A stretch of 64,000 nucleotides of DNA from Nageia nagi (Eukaryota > Pinophyta): positions 12,896,001 through 12,960,000 of the forward strand of contig JBITNC010000001.1 of assembly GCA_050084985.1 (NCBI GenBank). Direction: 5' to 3'. The translations under genes were made by a program, and so were the position numbers. The notes under the pieces are model-generated. The model was not told where the DNA came from and did not search any database. It saw only the letters and a program-made list of their open reading frames with translations. Below are positions 34,767 to 47,491 of this stretch, one piece after another (position 1 is the stretch's first letter; each line of letters opens with the position of its first letter).

Positions 34767-36532
34767 CCTACAAAGGTACCTGAACCTGATAGTCATCCCA
34801 TAATGAATTATTATGATGAGGATGATGAAAGAGAAGATCTAATTATGAATTTGCCACCTCAAAGACCTAAGTGGTACTAAAAGACATTGTAGGGTTCAAA
34901 TTTGAATACTCCACCAAACACTTTGACTTCCATCATAAGGTTATGGAGCATGGCTCATGAAGAAGTTAACTTGGCATTGATTATGACAATTGTGAATATA
35001 CCTAAACCTGAGATAGTTCATGAAGCTATTGAGCTACCACATTATAATCAACCATGTAGGTTGAATATGATGCATTGATAAAAAATGGCATACGGAAGTT
35101 TCTAAATCTTCCACTAGGGAAGAAGGCCATTAGATGCAAATGGGTATTCAAAACCAAGTACAAAGCTAATGGTACACTCGATAAGCACAAGGCCTAAATC
35201 ATTTCCAAAGGGTATGCTCAATAGGAAGGTATCGACTATGAGGAAAATTTTGCTCCAATAGCCAAGATGAAGACCATTAGAATTACTTTTGCAATGGTAG
35301 CACAATTTGGTTGGAAAATCCATCAAATGGATGTGAAGAGTGACTTCTTGAATGGAGACTTAAAGGAAGAAGTCTACATGCAGCAACTTGAAGGATTTGT
35401 GATTGATCCAAGAAAAATAAATGTATGTAGATTGATCAAGTCTCTGTATGGCTTGAAACAATCCCCATGAGCTTGGTATATGAAAATATATTACCATCTA
35501 CTACAACATGAATTCAATAGGATTCCATATGATCCTAATATTTGCCTTCGATATGTCATAGTTGTAGTTTATGTCGATGATCTATTTATCACATGCAATA
35601 ATGAGGAGTTGATCACATATTACAAAAGGTGAACTCAAATAATCATTCAAAATGACCAACCTTAGTTTACTTCATTATTACCTTGGATTGGAGGTCTAGC
35701 AGATGTAGGATTGAATATTTATCTCACAAATGAAGTACACTAAGAAGCTATTGGAGAGATTCAAGATGACAAAATATGACCCAATGTCCATGCCAGTTGA
35801 ACTTGGTTTATATTTATCATGCCATGATTTTTCTCCATCGATAAATGTTCAACTCTCTACCATTAGCTAATTGGAGGGTTAATTTAGCTAGCATACACCA
35901 GGCTAGATATTTGTTATGTCATTAGTAATCTTTCAAGATCTATGCATGAACCAAAGAAGGCCCACTAAACTACAGCAAAGCATGTTTTGAGGTACATCCA
36001 TGGCATTGATAATTATGGCCTAGAGTACAAGAAGAATGATAAGTTCATCTTATATGGATACATAGATGCAAATTATGGAGGATCCTTGAATGATAGAAGA
36101 TTGATGATAGAATATGTGTTCTTCCTTAGATCTAGATCGATTTCATGGGGTAGCAAGAAGCAAAGCATCACATCTAAGTCTACTACAGATTTAGAATATC
36201 ATGTATCAAGATATGCTATTTGTGAAGCAGTATGGTTACATCATATTTTGATAAACATTGGAATTCCACATAAATAAGACATAGTTCTACATTGGAACAA
36301 TCAAGGGGTATTGAAACTAGTTTGAAATCTTTTTTTCACAAGCGCACCAAACACATTAAGATACAAGTGAACTTCATTCGAGATCATATTTCACTACATA
36401 ACATTCAGCTCCAATACATTTCCATGAAAGAATAAATTACAAATGTCTTCACCAAATCTCTTGATAGTGGAAAGTTTGAGTACTTTCAAAGCTTCCTCTC
36501 ATGTCCTTTGAAGACCTAATGTATTATGGGGG
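34767..36532 (+). pseudogene. Copia E, second segment, part 3: RT and RNase H
   Basis: Resumes with 'ctacctgaacctgatag'-type sequence homologous to 15290-15310, then RT (35267-35470: FGWKIHQMDVKSDFLNGDLK, then ending RLIKSLYGLKQSP) and the catalytic VYVDDLF near 35575. The RNase H domain is open at 35987-36277 (YANYGGSLNDRR-type; ISWGSKKQSITSKSTTDLEY; SRYAICEAVWLHHILINIGIP) and the C-terminal HKRTKHIKIQ-type end lies near 36340-36370. A PPT, 'attatgggggtg' (about 36523-36532), precedes the LTR. Frameshifts and stops throughout. Confidence 0.85.
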
Positions 36533-36770
36533 TGTATTAGAAATAATACATTAGATAGTGATAGATACTTTAGGTATTTATATCTTTAATAAACACATTA
36601 GTCTTTATACTAATGTTACATATTTTATTAGTAGGGTTTATGGGTAATTTTGTTATCTCTACAAGAATGTAACTCCTGCTTCACTATTGTATATAAACCC
36701 TTCTCATTAATGGAATACTACAATTTTGGCTTCTCTCAAATAGAGATCATTTTTTGGTGAGCATATGTTT
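36533..36770 (+). repeat. Copia E 3' LTR
   Basis: Starts TGTATTAGAAATAATACATT directly after the purine tract. A TATA box, TATATAAAC, lies at 36690-36698. The 3' boundary is uncertain because no second copy lies in the window; the first segment of copia E has lost its 5' LTR. Confidence 0.65.
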
Positions 36771-38925
36771 CTTAGAAGATCATATTTTCCTTTTAGTAAT
36801 TCAATTTTTGGATAATAAGGCCAAAGAGAATGAGAGATATAAAACTTTTCTAAGATAATGGACTTATTGTGAAATAGGTTAACAACTAATTTGGGAAAGG
36901 ACCATACTATTGTTTTGAGAAAATTGTATTATAATTTTAGATTCTTATATTGTGAGACTATTAGGTTTAGTTGATTAATTATGGTATGCTTTAGGACCAT
37001 TATTTGAGCAATGATATTCGATCAAGTTGATATTACGAAGATGGTTAGTTTGATGAATTTGATTTTACATGGTTATGCATCTAAATTTATTTTTATTTAG
37101 GGTAAAAAAATATTTTAAAACTTTTAGAATCTAAATGGAGACAATCATGGTAATCAAATACTTCATGTAAAAATAACCTAATTGTATGATGATAAAAAAT
37201 CTTTTATAAAGAATCAGGTGAAATATCTAATATGAATAAATTGTAAATATATAATAAATAATAGTTTGTGATCTATGAAAGATTTAAAATATGTGATAAT
37301 TGGTTACCTATCATGGATGCATAATTGCATTAATAGATAATCATTGCTTATTTAAGCATATCATAATGGTATCATAGAAAATTGTAGAAAGATCTTCAAA
37401 ACCATAGTTTAGTTTTAATTGAGCTTTCATTGAACCTATACACTCCTTTACAACTTACAATTTATCATCTAAATTAAAGAAGTAAGAGGCACATCCACCT
37501 AATTTACTTATAAAAGAATAATTTATGTAACAATAGAAGTAAATGCTACTAAGATTGCATACTTTAGAAATCAAAATATTCAAATTACAAAATTTAAAAA
37601 TAAAAAATAAAAAAACTATAAATAATATTTACAATCTTGTACCACAGAAACATGTGCATGATATGAATTCAAATAAAGAAATGCATTTATATTCATATCA
37701 CTTTCAATGTTAATCTTACTTTTTAAAATAATAAAATTAATTTATTAAAATTGAACTTTTTAATGGTAATGGACGACCATAAAACTTTTTAAAAGAATAA
37801 AGCGTGCACAAATTTAAGTGCTTGCATGATCGATAACTTTTGAGTCATTGTCTTGAAGATTAGATCTTCGATTTACTTTTTGATTTATGTTGACTTTGGG
37901 CAATTAAGGATAAAAAGAAGTGGTGTTCACGTGCATTATGTCCCACTCAATCCCCACTTTCTATTTACACTTTATATATTATATAGTATTTTAAACGTAT
38001 TTTTATTATAGTCAAACACCTCCAAGTTCCCTGAAATACCATGGTTAATGCTTTTACCTCACATTCTTCAAAGAAAAAAACCATTTAATTTATCATATTT
38101 TATTATAATTAATAATTATTATTTTTTTAAGTTCATCATCCAATATTACTATTTCATTGTTATATATTCCAACTTGATATCCATTGCCCTTCAAACTTTG
38201 ATTTAACCTTTATATCCTATGTTAGAAATCACAATATGTATCAAAATGTTGGATATATAGTTATAAATTTTAATTTATCATTAACATTTATTATTTGAAA
38301 TGATAATATATATCGAAGAGTTGGGTAAATAGATATAATGATTGAAAGCTCTCTTTCAATAAATGGAGAGTAGATTCTCTATGTAAAATCTCATGTTTTT
38401 ATTAATATTCAATGTTACTTAAACACCATCAATCATTATTAAGAGATTTAAAGTAAAATTATCAATAATCAATTGATGACATTTATAGATGTTATATGAG
38501 AAGAGTTATATCTTATGAAGCCATGCATTTACCAATTCATCTATTAGCAAATAATGAGATTATGATAAAGATTAAATGGTTTTAGACATGCTCTCATAAT
38601 ATAATTAAAATCATGAGATATTATAATAAATACGTTATTGAAGAATCTCATTGGGCTATCAATAGATGCTTAAAAGAGGTTTGAATTCATTGAGTTCAAC
38701 ACCATTGGGCAAGTCTATCGATATGGTTTTTAGATGGAGCAAGTCAAAACCATGTTATAAATTGTAGATGCAAAGCTAAATTTTATTAATTTAAACCACA
38801 ACCAAATTCCAAGGAATAAATTCAACAATAATCCCAAATATAGTTTTCAAAATGAGGATCATCATAAATACCTACCAAGATATTTTTGTCCACTAAGGGC
38901 AAAGATAAAGGTAAATTTGGTAACT

Positions 38926-38974
<49 letters not shown>

Positions 38975-39363
38975 ATATAAAAAACAAAGGTTTTTACATA
39001 TGATATATTCAATTACTTATTGATGAAATCATACATCATTCATTAACCTTTATAATTGAACAATCAAGACATAATCATCTCTATTATTTTGATGTCTATA
39101 GTTATATAAGCACTAGAACATTACAAAAAAAATTAACAATGAGAAGAGACAATGACTTTTTCACATTAAGAATTAGGTCAATTGCTAACATCTTTATATT
39201 ATTATTAATATTATTTAAAATATTACCAGTAATGTGTGTGTGCATGCACGTGTAGGGTTGAAATTTGACACTGTATTAAACATTTTTAGGCTTTATAAAC
39301 ATTGTTTATGGTTAAATTATTTTCCTAACCATCATACAAGAAGGGTAGATATTTTCCATTACC

Positions 39364-39403
<40 letters not shown>

Positions 39404-40119
39404 ATAAAAAAATTGTAAATTCATTGATTTTGTTTTAAATATTCATCAATGATATATATATATATATTTAAAAATATTTATTTTAATTCAATAAAAGATC
39501 ATTTTATTATATTATTAATGTATTTTGAAGGGTATCATATATATATATATATATATTTTTTAAATTACTATATATAAATATGAAAGATTTAGAGAGAGAG
39601 AGAGAGAGGAGAGAGAGAGAAGAAGAGAGAGAAGAGAGAGAGAGAGAGAGAAATCATCTATGGTATAACTTGACTTAATGCATGAGATTTACTCATTGAT
39701 CAAGCATGTATTTGATTAAGAAGGTATGTAATATGCTTGTCCACAACATTAGGCTTTTCAAGTCAAGCAAATTCATTACTATAGTCCTAAATCCTCTCCA
39801 ACCATAAGTGTTTTATTGATATCTATCAAGTAGTGTAAGTGGACTATATCATAAACTTAAAAGTTTATTGTTTGTATAATCCATCTTGAGAATATCATTG
39901 CCAATCAACATTAAAATCAATACCTAATATATATTCATAGTTATTTATTGCCTTACTAAGAAATCTAATACGCTACTATATTAGTATAATTAAATCTTAA
40001 ATAAATATTAAGAAGTCACCATATGTTTATCTATGAAGCAATAAATCACTCTTACACTTAATTTATTTCTATTAAGAAATACACTCAATTGTAGACAAAT
40101 TTAGAATAATTATAAGATA
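36771..40119. other. AT-rich non-coding stretch with microsatellites
   Basis: No gene recognised. Contains (TA)n at about 38924-38971, 39365-39400 and 39537-39556, and a (GA)n block at 39591-39651. It probably consists of old, unrecognisable repeat sequence. Confidence 0.6.
39591..39651. repeat. (GA)n microsatellite
   Basis: About 60 bp of GA repeats with a few 'gga' and 'gaa' interruptions. Confidence 0.95.
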
Positions 40120-40510
40120 CGTCCATTTTAAGGTTGAGGAGTTTATTAATAAAGGAAGAGTCAATACAAATCTTCACTATGTATAACTCCCCTTATACTA
40201 GATCCCAGTAAGGATGATGCTTGGGTACTATGTATAGACTAGTATATCCTTAACAAAATTATGGTATAGAATTGGTACCTATTGAAAAGGATTGATTATT
40301 TTATAAACTAGATCCAAAATGTAGATAACTTCATAAAGATTTATATAAAGTCAAGATATAATTTGGTTCTCATAAAAAAGTTAGACATTTAGATGACTTG
40401 TTTATAGATAAAGGAATCTTTCTTTGAATGGTTGTTTATACCATTAAATTTGACTAATTCATTCATAATATTTATGCACCTATCAACTATACTTATGTTC
40501 CTTCACCACA
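40120..40510 (+). pseudogene. Relic of a Ty3/gypsy reverse transcriptase
   Basis: Piecewise translation follows the conserved order of gypsy RT: KGRVNTNLHYV (ESLSPCAVP block), ILDPSKDDAWVLCID (PKKDGxWRMCxD), a LNKI block, a RIDYFIN/NVDNF block, IYIKSRYNLV (IDLRSGYHQI), then ESFFEWLFIPLNLTNS (LYEWLVMPFGLTNA) and FIIFMH (STFMR). Catalytic Asp positions are lost and there are many stops. It is a very old copy, much older than J or H, and looks like the chromovirus type. No LTR was recognised nearby. Confidence 0.55.
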
Positions 40511-41572
40511 TACTTTATCATCATCTAATTTGATGATATATACATACCCACCTACCCACCAAACCTTTTAGATATTAAAAATATGCATTAATAAATATTA
40601 AAATGTAATGTAAAACTAAGGAAAATAAAGATAATTGAATGTCCACCTCCTCCTTCGACATGCTATTCTATTGAAACTCATGGAAACTCATATCCTTCTT
40701 AAATGCATTTTGGACACCAATGAGGGAATCCATGCTCCATAAAACTCATGTTCACTATTATCTCTTCACTTAAGCATGTTTAACCTTCTTTGTAAATAGG
40801 TTTGGTGGTCTTTCCTCATCAATGGATGTCTTACTATATTACAAGAAAGAAATGTGAAAGAAAAAGATGCATTTTGATTATTTGAAACCCATACTTCATT
40901 ATTTTCTTCCTTTATCATTATATTTTATTGTTATAACTTATATGTACATGGAAACCAATCATATAGTATCCATTTTGAACTAACCATCTTCTCATGTTCA
41001 CATATGTGCTCTAGCACTCCCCTTCTTCAACCATTATTTATGATTCTCTTTTGGGTATTAGTAATTTTGTTCTTCTTGAAACTATTGTGTACATACAAGT
41101 CTATCTTCTTTGTTGAAATAGAACCAAAACTAATTAGTAAACCCATAGAGCTAAAGTTTAAAAATATTTTCAAAACTAAGAGAGCACTACTAAAACATCT
41201 AGATGTTTTTCCAATAAGTACATGAATTACATACTTTATCCTATCAACCTCATCATGAAGAAAATTTCTATGTTGCATGAAGTGAATAAAATATAAGTAA
41301 CATTCACATGAATATTGCAATGCTCCAAAGTGTAAATAAAATAAATTATTTCTATGAATTTCATCTTAAATATATGTAATTTGATACTTCTTTTCCAAGA
41401 TGAACTAAAGAATCAAAATACTTGTTAAATGTAATGCTTTCATCAAGAATACATACATATTATGCTCATTTTCCCCATATAATAGAGATAAGGTATCTAC
41501 ATTATTTCTTCATGGTATCATAAATGGTTATCCCTTCATGTATACTAATAGGATTATGAAGCATAATATTAT
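40511..41572. other. Unassigned stretch; possible gag relic on the minus strand
   Basis: A minus-strand open frame at 41320-41027 includes NFLHDEVDRIKYVIHVL followed by GKT, faintly like the core of a gypsy gag, but the match is too short to rely on. The rest is AT-rich. Confidence 0.25.
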
Positions 41573-42181
41573 TGTAGATAGAAAATAATAGATTGTAATA
41601 AAATAAAATACTATTTCTCTATAATACACATACTAAAGTATAAATGAGGATGATTGTGTAATTGTAGTGTGATTGAACTCTTCCCTTCATCAAATATGAG
41701 GCTTAAGGTCATGAACAGGTTCATATCCTAGATACAATGCAATATGAATCTAGAAATATGGCATTCATGCTATGAAATCAGTCTTCGCACAGTGCCCACA
41801 TTGTTAGAATTGCAAAATCTGAAGTTGAAATTAAGATATGTGAAGCATTAATAAGAGTATATAATAGATCCTCAGATAGGTGATGCTACAAAATATTGTT
41901 GTTGTTTAGATGATGTGATGTTCATATATTGACCTATTTGATATTTCATTATCCTATAGGGAATTATTTTACCATGATATTATTTTATAGCAACATCTTA
42001 TCCTTTTATTTTCTTGATATTTGAATGTATTACATAGCTTATGGTGCATTTCATGGCATTTACACTAATTACATTGATTACAATATTCTTTTTTATCTTT
42101 TCAATGGTCTTACATCTTTTACATTTTTGATACCTTAAATATGATTTCTATTTTATTAAAAAACATATTTAGGTGTCTACA
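41573..42181 (-). repeat. Gypsy J 3' LTR
   Basis: Plus-strand ends TGTAGATAG and GGTGTCTACA. Pairs with 56623-57219, for example 'gaaattaagatatgtgaagc', 'tagcttatggtgcatttc' and 'atgatttctatttta' against 'atgatttgtataaaa'. The copies show many substitutions, so the insertion is considerably older than copia A. Confidence 0.88.
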
Positions 42182-43250
42182 TTTCCCCCCTCTTTGGAGG
42201 TGTAATGGAGAGAAGTGGAATTACATAACCAAAGAAGAAGAAGAAAAAAAGAAAATATTTGAAAACTTTGAAATCTTGTATAGTAGTAGGAACCTTGGTG
42301 AAGCTCCTTCATTGCCTCCTTTTGGCTTGGTTTCCTTAGGAAAGCTCCATGGTTGGGGTAATCAAGTTAAAACATTATGAAAATTTAGCATCCTTGCCCC
42401 ATGTTATGAGCAAGAATGAATGCAACAACTCCTTGATGTTTTATACTAGGGAGTCTAGTGTTTTGAAATTTCTATAGTAATGTAGAATAATTTTGGTGTT
42501 TCTAAGGGTTCTTTTGAGTGATCAATGCTTTGGTTGCTAATGCTTATGATGATGTGGATGGTATGAATCTATTGGTATTTTTAGTTGATCTTCATTTCTA
42601 GATACCTACAAAATATGATAGCTAAATATACTTGGATACATAGTAAGGTGCATCATCCATTGAGTATGAATAAATATCAACATCCCCAATAATAGTTGTA
42701 TTATCAATTTTCATTTAAGTAAGTAAACTCTCACTAGTCATATCGATGGCCATCAATGACCTAGTATGTTATGTCCATGATCTTTATACATTATTCTTTT
42801 ATGGATTTAAGCATAACTATTTTTTGTGTACTATTTTCCACTATAAATTATTTTTCACAAAAAGGATTTCTCTTTTTGCTTTTTTTATTTCACAAAATGC
42901 ATAATGTGTACATCATAAAAATAAAGAGATGACATCAATATGATGAAAAAAAGGTAGAAAGAAAATTATAAATTAAAATACAGATTAATATACAAGTACC
43001 TCATAAGAATGCATTGTGATATGCAAGGTAAAAAATTATTTTCTTATGCATAGAAGCATTTGAGGTGTATGGAATTGAAGATATGTGACTTTTGTTTTCC
43101 ATGCATGGAAGATAATTTATAGGCTCTTGATCCTGTATCTTCCACTACAACATATGACCCAATCCAATTCTATTCAAAGTTCCCTTTTACTTCATCATTT
43201 GCAACTATCTTATTAATGTTCTCTTTATCACCAAGTATCCTACTTGGAAT
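42182..43250 (-). other. Gypsy J polypurine tract and 3' non-coding region
   Basis: 'tttcccccctct' at 42182-42193 is the complement of AGAGGGGGGAAA, the plus-strand primer site next to the 3' LTR. The region up to the integrase end is AT-rich and non-coding. Confidence 0.7.
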
Positions 43251-44200
43251 ATTTTGGGAATGATGTTTTTCTCAAATGCTCTCTCTTCAACCTTGCATGA
43301 TATGCTTTCTTAAGTTCAATAGCATGCATCCTCTTTTCATCTAGTTACAATCTCACTTTTCTTTCTTATTAATTTGAGATGTATCCATGTAGTGATATTC
43401 TCAAAGAGGAATCTCCAACTCAAATGGTACAAAATATTCCTTACCATAGTAGCATTCCTAATGCTTGCTCTATATGCCCAAAGTGCATAAGACAATTGCT
43501 TATGCCAATTCTTCTTGTATTTATTACATGTTTCATATAAAATACTTTTGATTATCATATTTGATGCTTCAGCTTGATCATTCCCTTAAGGATAGTAAAC
43601 AAAAGAGAACATTTAAGCAATATGAAACTTCTTGCAAATTATTTTCATATCCTTACCTTTAAAATTTGGTCATTATCCATGATTAACTTACATGGAATGC
43701 CAAATATTATGATGATATTTTCAACAAGGAAATTGATAATCTTGTCTTGTGTTATTGACTTCATTGGTGCAACTTCTCCCCATTTTGTAGTGTATTCTAT
43801 AGTTGTGATGATGAATTTATACACCTATCTTGAGTGAGCATTAACCATACTAATTAAATCAATGCCCCAAATTCCAAATAGCCATTGTAAAATAATCAGA
43901 TTAAGATCTTGGGTTGGCATTTCTCTAAATTAGAATGCTTTTGAAATTGGAGATAAACTTTTACATGAATCTTGCAATCTTATTCCATTGATGGCCAATA
44001 GTATCCTATATGCAAGAGCTTAGTGCATAATGCTTTTACAAAGAAATTCCCTCCACATAGATCATCATGTGCTTGCTCAAGTATTGTTATAGTTTCATGA
44101 TATGTAAGGAATCTCAAAAGAGCTCCATCAAGTGATATTCTATACAAAATATCACCACTAATGATGTACTTAAGGGTTATCCTTTTTAATCTTATATTCT
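43251..44200 (-). pseudogene. Gypsy J integrase, degraded
   Basis: The minus-strand reading gives the integrase core in order: WGIDLISMVNAHSR-type first Asp region, KFIITTIEYTTKWGE then VAPM and KSITQ, FLVENIIIIFGIPCKLIMDN (second Asp), then after a frameshift the KRIGISNCLMHFGH/HKQLSYALWAYRAS segment (43558-43337) of the core end. Stops and frameshifts occur throughout. This domain would insert the cDNA into host DNA. Confidence 0.75.
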
Positions 44201-44216
44201 CATTTTTATCAAAATA

Positions 44217-45040
44217 TTATGCAATTATTTGATCTTTCAAGTATTGATATATATCAACATACCATAATCGAGAAGTTTTTGCTAGAGTAGCACAACATAC
44301 CTCTATATTACTATCACTATCTGCATAATAAAGCATGTTTAGGTACTTGATTTTGAGAATTATTTCTTCATATTCTATCTCAATGGAAGCCAAAGAAGCA
44401 ACACTTGTCATTGAATTAGTATACCTATTATTTATTCTTAGAATATTTTCAATAGTGTAACTATCAAATTGGTGAAGGATATCAATAACTACCAACTTGT
44501 ATAGCTTCAATTTCTCATCTTTAATAGTGTAGATGAATTTAAATTGGTTAACAACAAGATTTGAATCACCATATATTTACAAATTCTTAATGATAAGAAG
44601 AATAGTTGCTTTCAAGCCTAATATCAATGCCTCATATTCTGCCATATTGTTAGTGCACCCAAATCCAAGCTTGTATACCATAGGAATAACATAATTTGAA
44701 GGTGAAACCAATATTATACTAGCACTTGCTTTGTATATGCACCTTGAATAATTGAAGTACAACTTCCAAGTCTAAGGTTCATCCTCTGTGAGGCATACAA
44801 ACTCTTATAATAACATAATCCACTTAGCTAATCTTCATGAGAGGTGTTGCTTAGCCATGAGGTATTTAAGTGTATTAACAAGGCTAACAACATATATACT
44901 ATAGTACTAAATATAATGCCTAAATATTTTAGTAGCAAATATAATACCAAGAAAAAGGTTTTCCATAGGAGAGTATCTTGTTTCATAATCTAGGATAATT
45001 TTGTTGAGATAATAGATAGTTCTTTCTTTCTTCTCATCAT
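44217..45040 (-). pseudogene. Gypsy J second RNase H (archaeal type) and linker
   Basis: 44762-44577 reads YFNYSRCIYKASASIILVSP and GCTNNMAEYEALILGLKATI, the aRNase H signature of Tat-type elements (an Asp-Gly-Ser-like start, followed by TNNxAEYEAL). 44510-44217 continues (KLYKLVVIDILHQFDSYTIE; SRLWYVDIYQYLKDQ), the segment that joins RNase H to integrase. In 44762 the first catalytic Asp (usually FDGS) reads FNYS. Not functional. Confidence 0.7.
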
Positions 45041-45615
45041 CTTATTGATATAACATTACACCCAAGGCATATAATGTGGATGAAATATACAAATATGCTT
45101 CTTTGCTTAAATTCATAGGAACTAATATAGGAGGATTGAGAAAGTATTGCTTGATATCTTCAAATGCTTTTTGGCACTTTTCATCCCATACAAATTTTAT
45201 ATCCTTCTTAAAAAAATGAGTAAATGGCTTGCACTTATGACTAAGATGAGAAATGATACTTCTTACTAAATTTATCTTTCCTTTAAGACTTCTTAATTGC
45301 TTGATATTTTTGGGAGGTGATATGCTAACAATTTCTTTCACCTTTTTCAGTTCCACTTTAATGCCTCTCTTTGAAACCATGAAGCCTAACATTTTTCCTA
45401 AAGCATAAAAAGCATATTTTTGATGCTTCAATATAAGATTATACTTATTAATAATTCTAAATACCTCATCTAGAAGTTGTAAGTCATCTTGTCCTTGCTT
45501 TTATTTGACCAAAATATCATCAACATGCAACTAAATTGATTTGTGAATATGCTCATGAAACATTATGACCATAACACATTGATAAGTTGCTCCTACATTT
45601 TTTAAACCAAAAGAT
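45041..45615 (-). pseudogene. Gypsy J RT (3' part) and first RNase H start
   Basis: The minus strand from 45615: FGLKNVGATYQCVMVIMFHE, then HVDDILVK (the YxDD active-site equivalent) near 45525. Open 45431-45042: KHQKYAFYALGKMLGFMVSK, IKQLRSLKGKINLVRSIISH (tether), FVWDEKCQKAFEDIKQ, and YLYISSTLYALGVMLYQ (start of gypsy RNase H). It is the continuation of the RT piece at 54292-54830; copia A separates them at an AAGAT target. Confidence 0.85.
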
Positions 45616-46104
45616 TGAAGGAATTAGTTCTACACTAATCCTTAAGGTCCAAGACTATAGGAAACTTAATAATTCAACATATACAAGCTAATAACACCAT
45701 TCACACAAGATAACACCAATATAAGTGGTTCCTCCCTCCTTGGGAGTACATCCACAACTAGATCTCAATTCTCAAACTATGCACCCTCTTACTACAATTC
45801 CTTTCTCTCCTACACAAACTAGTAGAGTAATCTTACTCAAAATCTAAGTGATATTACAAGAGGAGAAGCCCTCTATTTATAGCATGAGAGCACCTCCCTA
45901 ACCTCCCTTTAACCCAAGGGTAAGGTTAGGGTTACAATAAATATATTACCTAACTTTAACCTACCAACTAACCACATGGTAAGGTCAAAGTTTACATAAT
46001 AAAGAATTCAATTAATCCCTTAAGGTATCTAAATATCCTTTAAGTGATTAATTGAATTTACAAGGAGTTTAGATATTCACAATATTTCATTACAAATTCT
46101 AACA
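45616..46104 (-). repeat. Copia A 3' LTR
   Basis: Plus-strand ends TGAAGG and TCTAACA. Nearly identical to 53804-54291. Directly followed by the purine tract complement 'ctcccccttaatg'. Confidence 0.95.
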
Positions 46105-46855
46105 CTCCCCCTTAATGCAATATTGGGATAGAGCGTAGAAGAGAGAAGAGAGAGAGTAAGAGAGAGTTCTCCTCCATAGAGATACAAGCGGAGATGAGAA
46201 CATTTGCATATTTGAGAATCTTTTTGAGAACTAGTTTGAGACTCACTACATTACCATTTGACAAAATGGTTTACAATACAATCATTAACCACAACTGGTT
46301 TCACTGTACATAGTAGTTGATCAACTTTAAGCTGACATGTGAGTCTCCATGAGCTTACTTACACAAGGTGAATAACCTGCATTTCTGAAGAAGATCCTGC
46401 ATGCTACAAGCAACTCATGAACAAAATCAATTAGATGTATCATATATTCATTTTATTAATAAGATAATAAAATAATGCCATCTTATAAATAACTGATCAA
46501 TGGTGCACTATAAGTCATCACGGAGATGCCAAGCCATCACTCATAGTCACCTGTTGTATATAGACATGTGTTGATTATTAATAGAGCATAACATATAGAT
46601 GACTGTACAATGCCTAAAGACACATACCAGATCTTGTCATATGAATACTTGAACAATGAAACTGATTGATCAATTATATGCTCAAAAAATTGTACAATAA
46701 GTTTCTCATGCAGAGCAAACTTACCACGGAGGTATAAAATGTACAAGAAGTTCCTCACATAGAGCGAACTTACCACGGAGGTATATCATAATCAACACTA
46801 TATAACAATAAAAAAAGGGCCTCTTAGAGGTGAAGTTGTCATCACTAACAAAAGT
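46105..46855 (-). other. Copia A polypurine tract and 3' untranslated region
   Basis: PPT complement 'ctcccccttaatg' at 46105-46117. 46690-46790 holds a tandem motif ('agttcctcacatagagcgaa' and 'cttaccacggaggtat') that recurs in altered form in copias B and G. Confidence 0.75.
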
Positions 46856-47491
46856 TCAAACTTCACTCCCCCTTAAGGGCAACTTCACTAACCCAAGAGA
46901 ATCCCTAAGCTTACTAAACTGAGCTTTAGGAAGGGGCTTGGTGAATAAATCAGTAGAGTTTACAGTAGATGGACAATACTCCAAGTGTATGATGTCATCT
47001 AGAACCTTCTCCCTGATAAAATGGGCTTGGATTTCCACATGTTTGGTTCTCTGATGGAACACAAGATTCTTAGCCAAAGAGATAGCTGATTGATTGTCTA
47101 AAGAAATAAGAGATGGGCCATTTTGCTCATACCCAATTTCCTTTAGAAGATGCCTCAGCCAAATAGCTTCTTGGGTAGCAACAAACATGGCTCAATATTT
47201 GACTTTGGTGGTAGAAAGAGTCACAGTAGGTTGCTTCTTGGAAGCCTAAGAGATAGCACCTGAACCAATGCTGAACACATATGCAGAGGTTGATTTTTTG
47301 TCATCTCTATCTCCCCCATAATCAGAATCTAAGAACCCAAAGAGAACAATCAAGGGCACTTTGGAATACTTAAGAGCAAGATCCTTTGTCCTTGCCACAT
47401 ACCTCAAGATTTGCTTAACAACAGTGAGGTGCTCAACATATGATTTTTGCATGAATTGTGCCATCAGATTCACTACAAAGGCAATATCAGG
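46856..47491 (-). pseudogene. Copia A RNase H domain
   Basis: C-terminal part of the copia A frame. 47473-47246: NLMAQFMQKSYVEHLTVVKQ, ILRYVARTKDLALKYSK, DSDYGGDRDDKKSTSAYVFS. After a TAG at 47246-47248 (in place of Trp in the usual GAISWASKK) and a TGA at 47192-47194, 47188-46856 gives AMFVATQEAIWLRHLLKEIG, HQRTKHVEIQAHFIREKVLD, DLFTKPLPKAQFSKL and the terminal GLVKLPLRGSEV. The catalytic residues of the domain are present; only the two stops (and the TGA at 47492-47494 before it) break the frame. Confidence 0.9.

Noticed and set aside
41027-41320. Gag fragment on the minus strand
   Set aside because: The only resemblance is a short stretch (DEVDRIKYVIHVL); too weak to call.
45930-45955. 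Interstitial telomere repeat in the copia A LTR ('aaggttagggtta')
   Set aside because: Only about one and a half units, present in both LTRs as part of normal LTR sequence.
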